Under the pieces are notes generated by a model, which saw nothing but the letters and a program-made list of their open reading frames with translations, made no database searches and was not told where the DNA came from. The translations under genes were made by a program, and so were the position numbers. Of a DNA stretch of 8,460 nt, positions 6,420 to 8,460 are shown piece by piece. The DNA comes from Candidatus Terrybacteria bacterium RIFCSPLOWO2_01_FULL_58_14 (GTDB lineage: Bacteria > Patescibacteriota > Minisyncoccia > Terrybacterales > 2-01-FULL-58-14): positions 42,041 through 50,500 of the forward strand of contig MHSZ01000032.1 of the NCBI GenBank assembly GCA_001824745.1, given 5' to 3'. Every line of letters begins with the position of its first letter. Position 1 is the stretch's first letter.

Positions 6420-6449
6420 AATCTACAACCGATGCACCATCATCGACAA
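6420..6449 (-). promoter_or_regulatory. Weak candidate promoter for tRNA-Leu
   Basis: On the minus strand TTGTCG (6444-6449) and TAGATT (6420-6425) are separated by 18 bases, each a partial match to the sigma-70 hexamers. It would place the start near 6413, about 120 bases before the tRNA, with the nested inverted repeats in the leader. Low support: read-through from the isomerase gene is equally possible. Confidence 0.25.
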
Positions 6450-6485
6450 TGGCGCAACTCTTTTGGGGAAGAACGGAGAAGAACT

Positions 6486-7526
6486 TTAGGGGCGGAGACG
6501 GCGCTTGAACTCCTCAATAAGATTGGTGGGGAGGGGATCCACGCCGTAGCTTCGTGCTCGTATTCCTGCAACCCATTCGCCAAGGAGGAATCCATTGAAG
6601 GTTCGCGTCAAGGAATGGCGACCGGAAAGCGCGACAGGAATCACCGGGACGCCGCTTCTGGTAATCAGCGAAGAGGTGACGCGCATCCTTTTTTTGACAG
6701 AGGAGCGATCGCGGGCATCGTGGAGCATGACGACGGCAAGCATTTTCCGCAGCGCCGATTGTGTGTTCGTGAGCATCGCGTAGCTATTCATTTCATTGTG
6801 GTTGAGTTCGGGGAAGACATTGGCGAAAGCCGGAATCTTCGCGCTTTCGTTCATCTGGATTTTCCAGATATACGCGAGGGCTTCATTGCGATCAGAGGCG
6901 TAGATGAGTGGAATGCGATGCTGTAGAAGTTTTGCGATCCGGTGTGCCTTACGGGGAAACGCAGAGGGCTTCAGTAGCGAGGCCGTCGCGGAGAGCTTTC
7001 TTTCCAGCGAGATCGGGAGGAATCCGAGCCGAATAAGCAACCCCAAGGCCGCGCTGAACTGTTCTCCTACTGCGAAGCGGGGAGGAAGACCCCTGTTGAT
7101 GCGGGCGAGTGCGACATGGTCGCGTTTCGCCTGTCGGGCAAGCGATCCTCCCGAAGTAATGGCGAGGACGGGGAGGCGGTGTCGGCGAGCATCGCGGTAG
7201 GACGAAAGCGCCTCTTCGGTATTTCCAGAGTAGGAAGTAATAAGGATGAGTGCCGATGAGGTGAGCGCTTCGGGAGGCAGCCCGTAGTCCCGATGCACGA
7301 CGATGTGGAGATGCCGCCGCGCGAGTTTCGTATCGGATCGGATAAAATCGCGGAGGAGCAATGCCGGAAGTGCTGACCCGCCCATTCCGCAGAACACGAG
7401 ATGCGAGATGGGCCTGCGAGGCCTGAAGGGCGGCATGTTCGCCGCGGCTTCACGCGCCGCTGAAAGACCGGCGAGCAGCTGCCGAGGAAAAGCCCCGATG
7501 AGTTTGGGAAAATCGTTTTTCGTCAT
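6486..7526 (-). CDS. Bifunctional phosphoglucose/phosphomannose isomerase (SIS domain)
   Basis: This 346-residue cytoplasmic enzyme would interconvert fructose 6-phosphate with glucose 6-phosphate and with mannose 6-phosphate. It has two SIS (sugar isomerase) subdomains. The first shows FCGMGGSA (45-52) and the phosphate-binding SYSGNTEEA (98-106). The PPR-FAVG segment (148-154) gives a candidate catalytic Arg150. N226-E227 and the PELNHNE motif (239-245) supply the likely base Glu227 and ring-opening His243, 16 residues apart as in characterised archaeal PGI/PMI. The C-terminus YGVDPLPTNLIEEFKRRL is typical. The ATG at 7526 is preferred to one at 7562 because it overlaps the upstream stop as ATGA and removes 12 atypical residues. 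Its partner enzyme, the phosphohexomutase, is on the other strand of this window. Confidence 0.92.
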   Translation of the reverse strand: MTKNDFPKLIGAFPRQLLAGLSAAREAAANMPPFRPRRPISHLVFCGMGGSALPALLLRDFIRSDTKLARRHLHIVVHRDYGLPPEALTSSALILITSYSGNTEEALSSYRDARRHRLPVLAITSGGSLARQAKRDHVALARINRGLPPRFAVGEQFSAALGLLIRLGFLPISLERKLSATASLLKPSAFPRKAHRIAKLLQHRIPLIYASDRNEALAYIWKIQMNESAKIPAFANVFPELNHNEMNSYAMLTNTQSALRKMLAVVMLHDARDRSSVKKRMRVTSSLITRSGVPVIPVALSGRHSLTRTFNGFLLGEWVAGIRARSYGVDPLPTNLIEEFKRRLRP

Positions 7527-8460
7527 AATGATTTCCACACGCGTTTTGTGTGTACATACCACTCATGGCTGCTGCCAAATCGCCAAGACGGATCTTGGAG
7601 GAAATCGGCGTCCACACCGCGCAGCGTGGGGTCTGTTGCGCTCACCGAGTTTGCTTGCCAAAGAAATATCGCTGGCACGTCGGCCATGAGGATGCGTTGA
7701 AACTCGATATAACTATCGGCCCGCACATCGTCATTGAACTCGGTGCGGGATATCTGGAGCGCCTGATCTGCGCGTGGATTTTCATAAAGGGCGACATTCC
7801 CTCCCGGATCGAACTTCTGCGATGAGTGCCAAAAAGCATAAGGGTCAGGATCTACGGGAAGTTCTTGTCCCGCCAACAAGGCCTGGTAACTGCGTTCTGC
7901 GATCGCGCGCCGATATGCATCGGGGCCAAGCGTCCGGATTTCTCCCGCGATGCCGATTTCTCGCCACTGCGTTTGGAGAATCGTCGCAACGGCGTTGAGG
8001 TCGTCATTCTCGGGTATCGTCACGGTAACCGTGAGGCGTTCTCCGCCCTTCGCCCTTATACCGTCCTCTCCCGCAATCCACCCCGTTGCTTCGAGGATAT
8101 TTCGTGCATGGTTCGGCGCGAAATCATACCGGTCGGTTTCCTCGGTTGCGCCTAGCATATCGGCGGGAATAGGACGTTCTAGGGGTGTTACGAAGAGATC
8201 GCCGCCAAGGACCTCAAGCAAAGGGCGGCGGTCGGTCGCATAAGAAAGGGCCTGACGAACGGTTTTGTCGGCAAGGATTCGGGACGTGCTTTGATTGAAG
8301 AAAAGCGCGAAGATGCGCGGTAGGCGCGAAGAACGGAGTTTCGCTCCGCTTCGGAGTGTTGCGGAATCCTGTGGTCCGATGGCGCTGATAAGCTGTACTT
8401 CGCCGCGATTGAAGGCGCTGACGGCTTCGGTATGTTGATCGAAAAATCGAAACGTTATTC
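7523..8460 (-). CDS. ABC transporter substrate-binding protein, family 5 (oligopeptide type), 5'-truncated by window edge
   Basis: This is the C-terminal part of an extracellular or lipid-anchored binding protein of the SBP_bac_5 (OppA/DppA) family, which delivers peptides or other solutes to an ABC permease. The frame is open to the right edge, giving 311 complete codons' worth of protein; the signal sequence and first lobe are outside the window. Visible features in order are AVSAFNRGEVQLI (13-25), RIFALFFNQ followed by DKTVRQALSYATDR (65-78), which is the hinge segment typical of the family, and DPDPYAFWHSSQ with the YENPRADQAL segment near the C-terminus. The TTG at 8221 is internal, since the family motif continues across it. 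The stop overlaps the isomerase start by ATGA. No permease gene is visible in the window. Ligand unknown. Confidence 0.92.
   Translation of the reverse strand, partial: ITFRFFDQHTEAVSAFNRGEVQLISAIGPQDSATLRSGAKLRSSRLPRIFALFFNQSTSRILADKTVRQALSYATDRRPLLEVLGGDLFVTPLERPIPADMLGATEETDRYDFAPNHARNILEATGWIAGEDGIRAKGGERLTVTVTIPENDDLNAVATILQTQWREIGIAGEIRTLGPDAYRRAIAERSYQALLAGQELPVDPDPYAFWHSSQKFDPGGNVALYENPRADQALQISRTEFNDDVRADSYIEFQRILMADVPAIFLWQANSVSATDPTLRGVDADFLQDPSWRFGSSHEWYVHTKRVWKSL

Noticed and set aside
6243..6926. Rightward 227-residue open frame
   Set aside because: It lies antisense to the tRNA and the isomerase gene, starts inside the tRNA, and shows no domain-like sequence.
8219..8221. TTG as the start of the solute-binding protein gene
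   Set aside because: Family sequence (DKTVRQALSYATDR) continues upstream in frame to the window edge.
8333..8358. Overlapping short hairpins GGAG/CTCC and CTCCG/CGGAG in the solute-binding protein gene
   Set aside because: Short stems within coding sequence, expected by chance at this GC content; no gene boundary nearby.

Overview
The window looks like an ordinary housekeeping stretch of a GC-rich bacterial genome, most likely a Candidate Phyla Radiation (Patescibacteria/Parcubacteria-like) organism. The lineage call is an inference. It rests on a perfect CCTGCCTGCC/GGCAGGCAGG palindrome between genes (from memory, a repeat common in these genomes), an RNase J with a basic N-terminal tail, a fused-function phosphoglucose/phosphomannose isomerase, tightly packed genes and few Shine-Dalgarno sites. 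No mobile element, phage gene, CRISPR array or defence system is visible, and no intergenic stretch exceeds 300 bases.

Layout. Positions 2-2241 read rightward: the 3' part of an inositol-monophosphatase-family gene (5' end outside the window), then, two bases later, a 495-residue phosphomannomutase/phosphoglucomutase. A compact hairpin at 2298-2319 separates this pair from everything to the right, which reads leftward. In transcription order the leftward genes are: a family-5 (oligopeptide-type) extracellular solute-binding protein whose 5' end is outside the window; a phosphoglucose/phosphomannose isomerase overlapping it by ATGA; a 190-base structured intergenic region; tRNA-Leu(CAG) with encoded CCA; ribonuclease J; tryptophanyl-tRNA synthetase; and a cation diffusion facilitator with its own promoter-like and operator-like sequence.

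How the genes fit together. Three of the enzymes handle sugar phosphates. The IMPase-family phosphatase could release fructose 6-phosphate or inositol. The isomerase would interconvert fructose 6-phosphate with glucose 6-phosphate and mannose 6-phosphate. The mutase would turn the 6-phosphates into 1-phosphates for nucleotide-sugar and surface-polysaccharide synthesis. RNase J, TrpS and tRNA-Leu are RNA processing and translation functions. The solute-binding protein and metal exporter are envelope transport functions.

I do not see a new multi-gene system. The less ordinary signals are non-coding: the 20-base palindrome and the nested, mutually exclusive hairpins before the tRNA (6319-6399), and a 26-base dyad over the putative promoter of the metal transporter (3218-3243).
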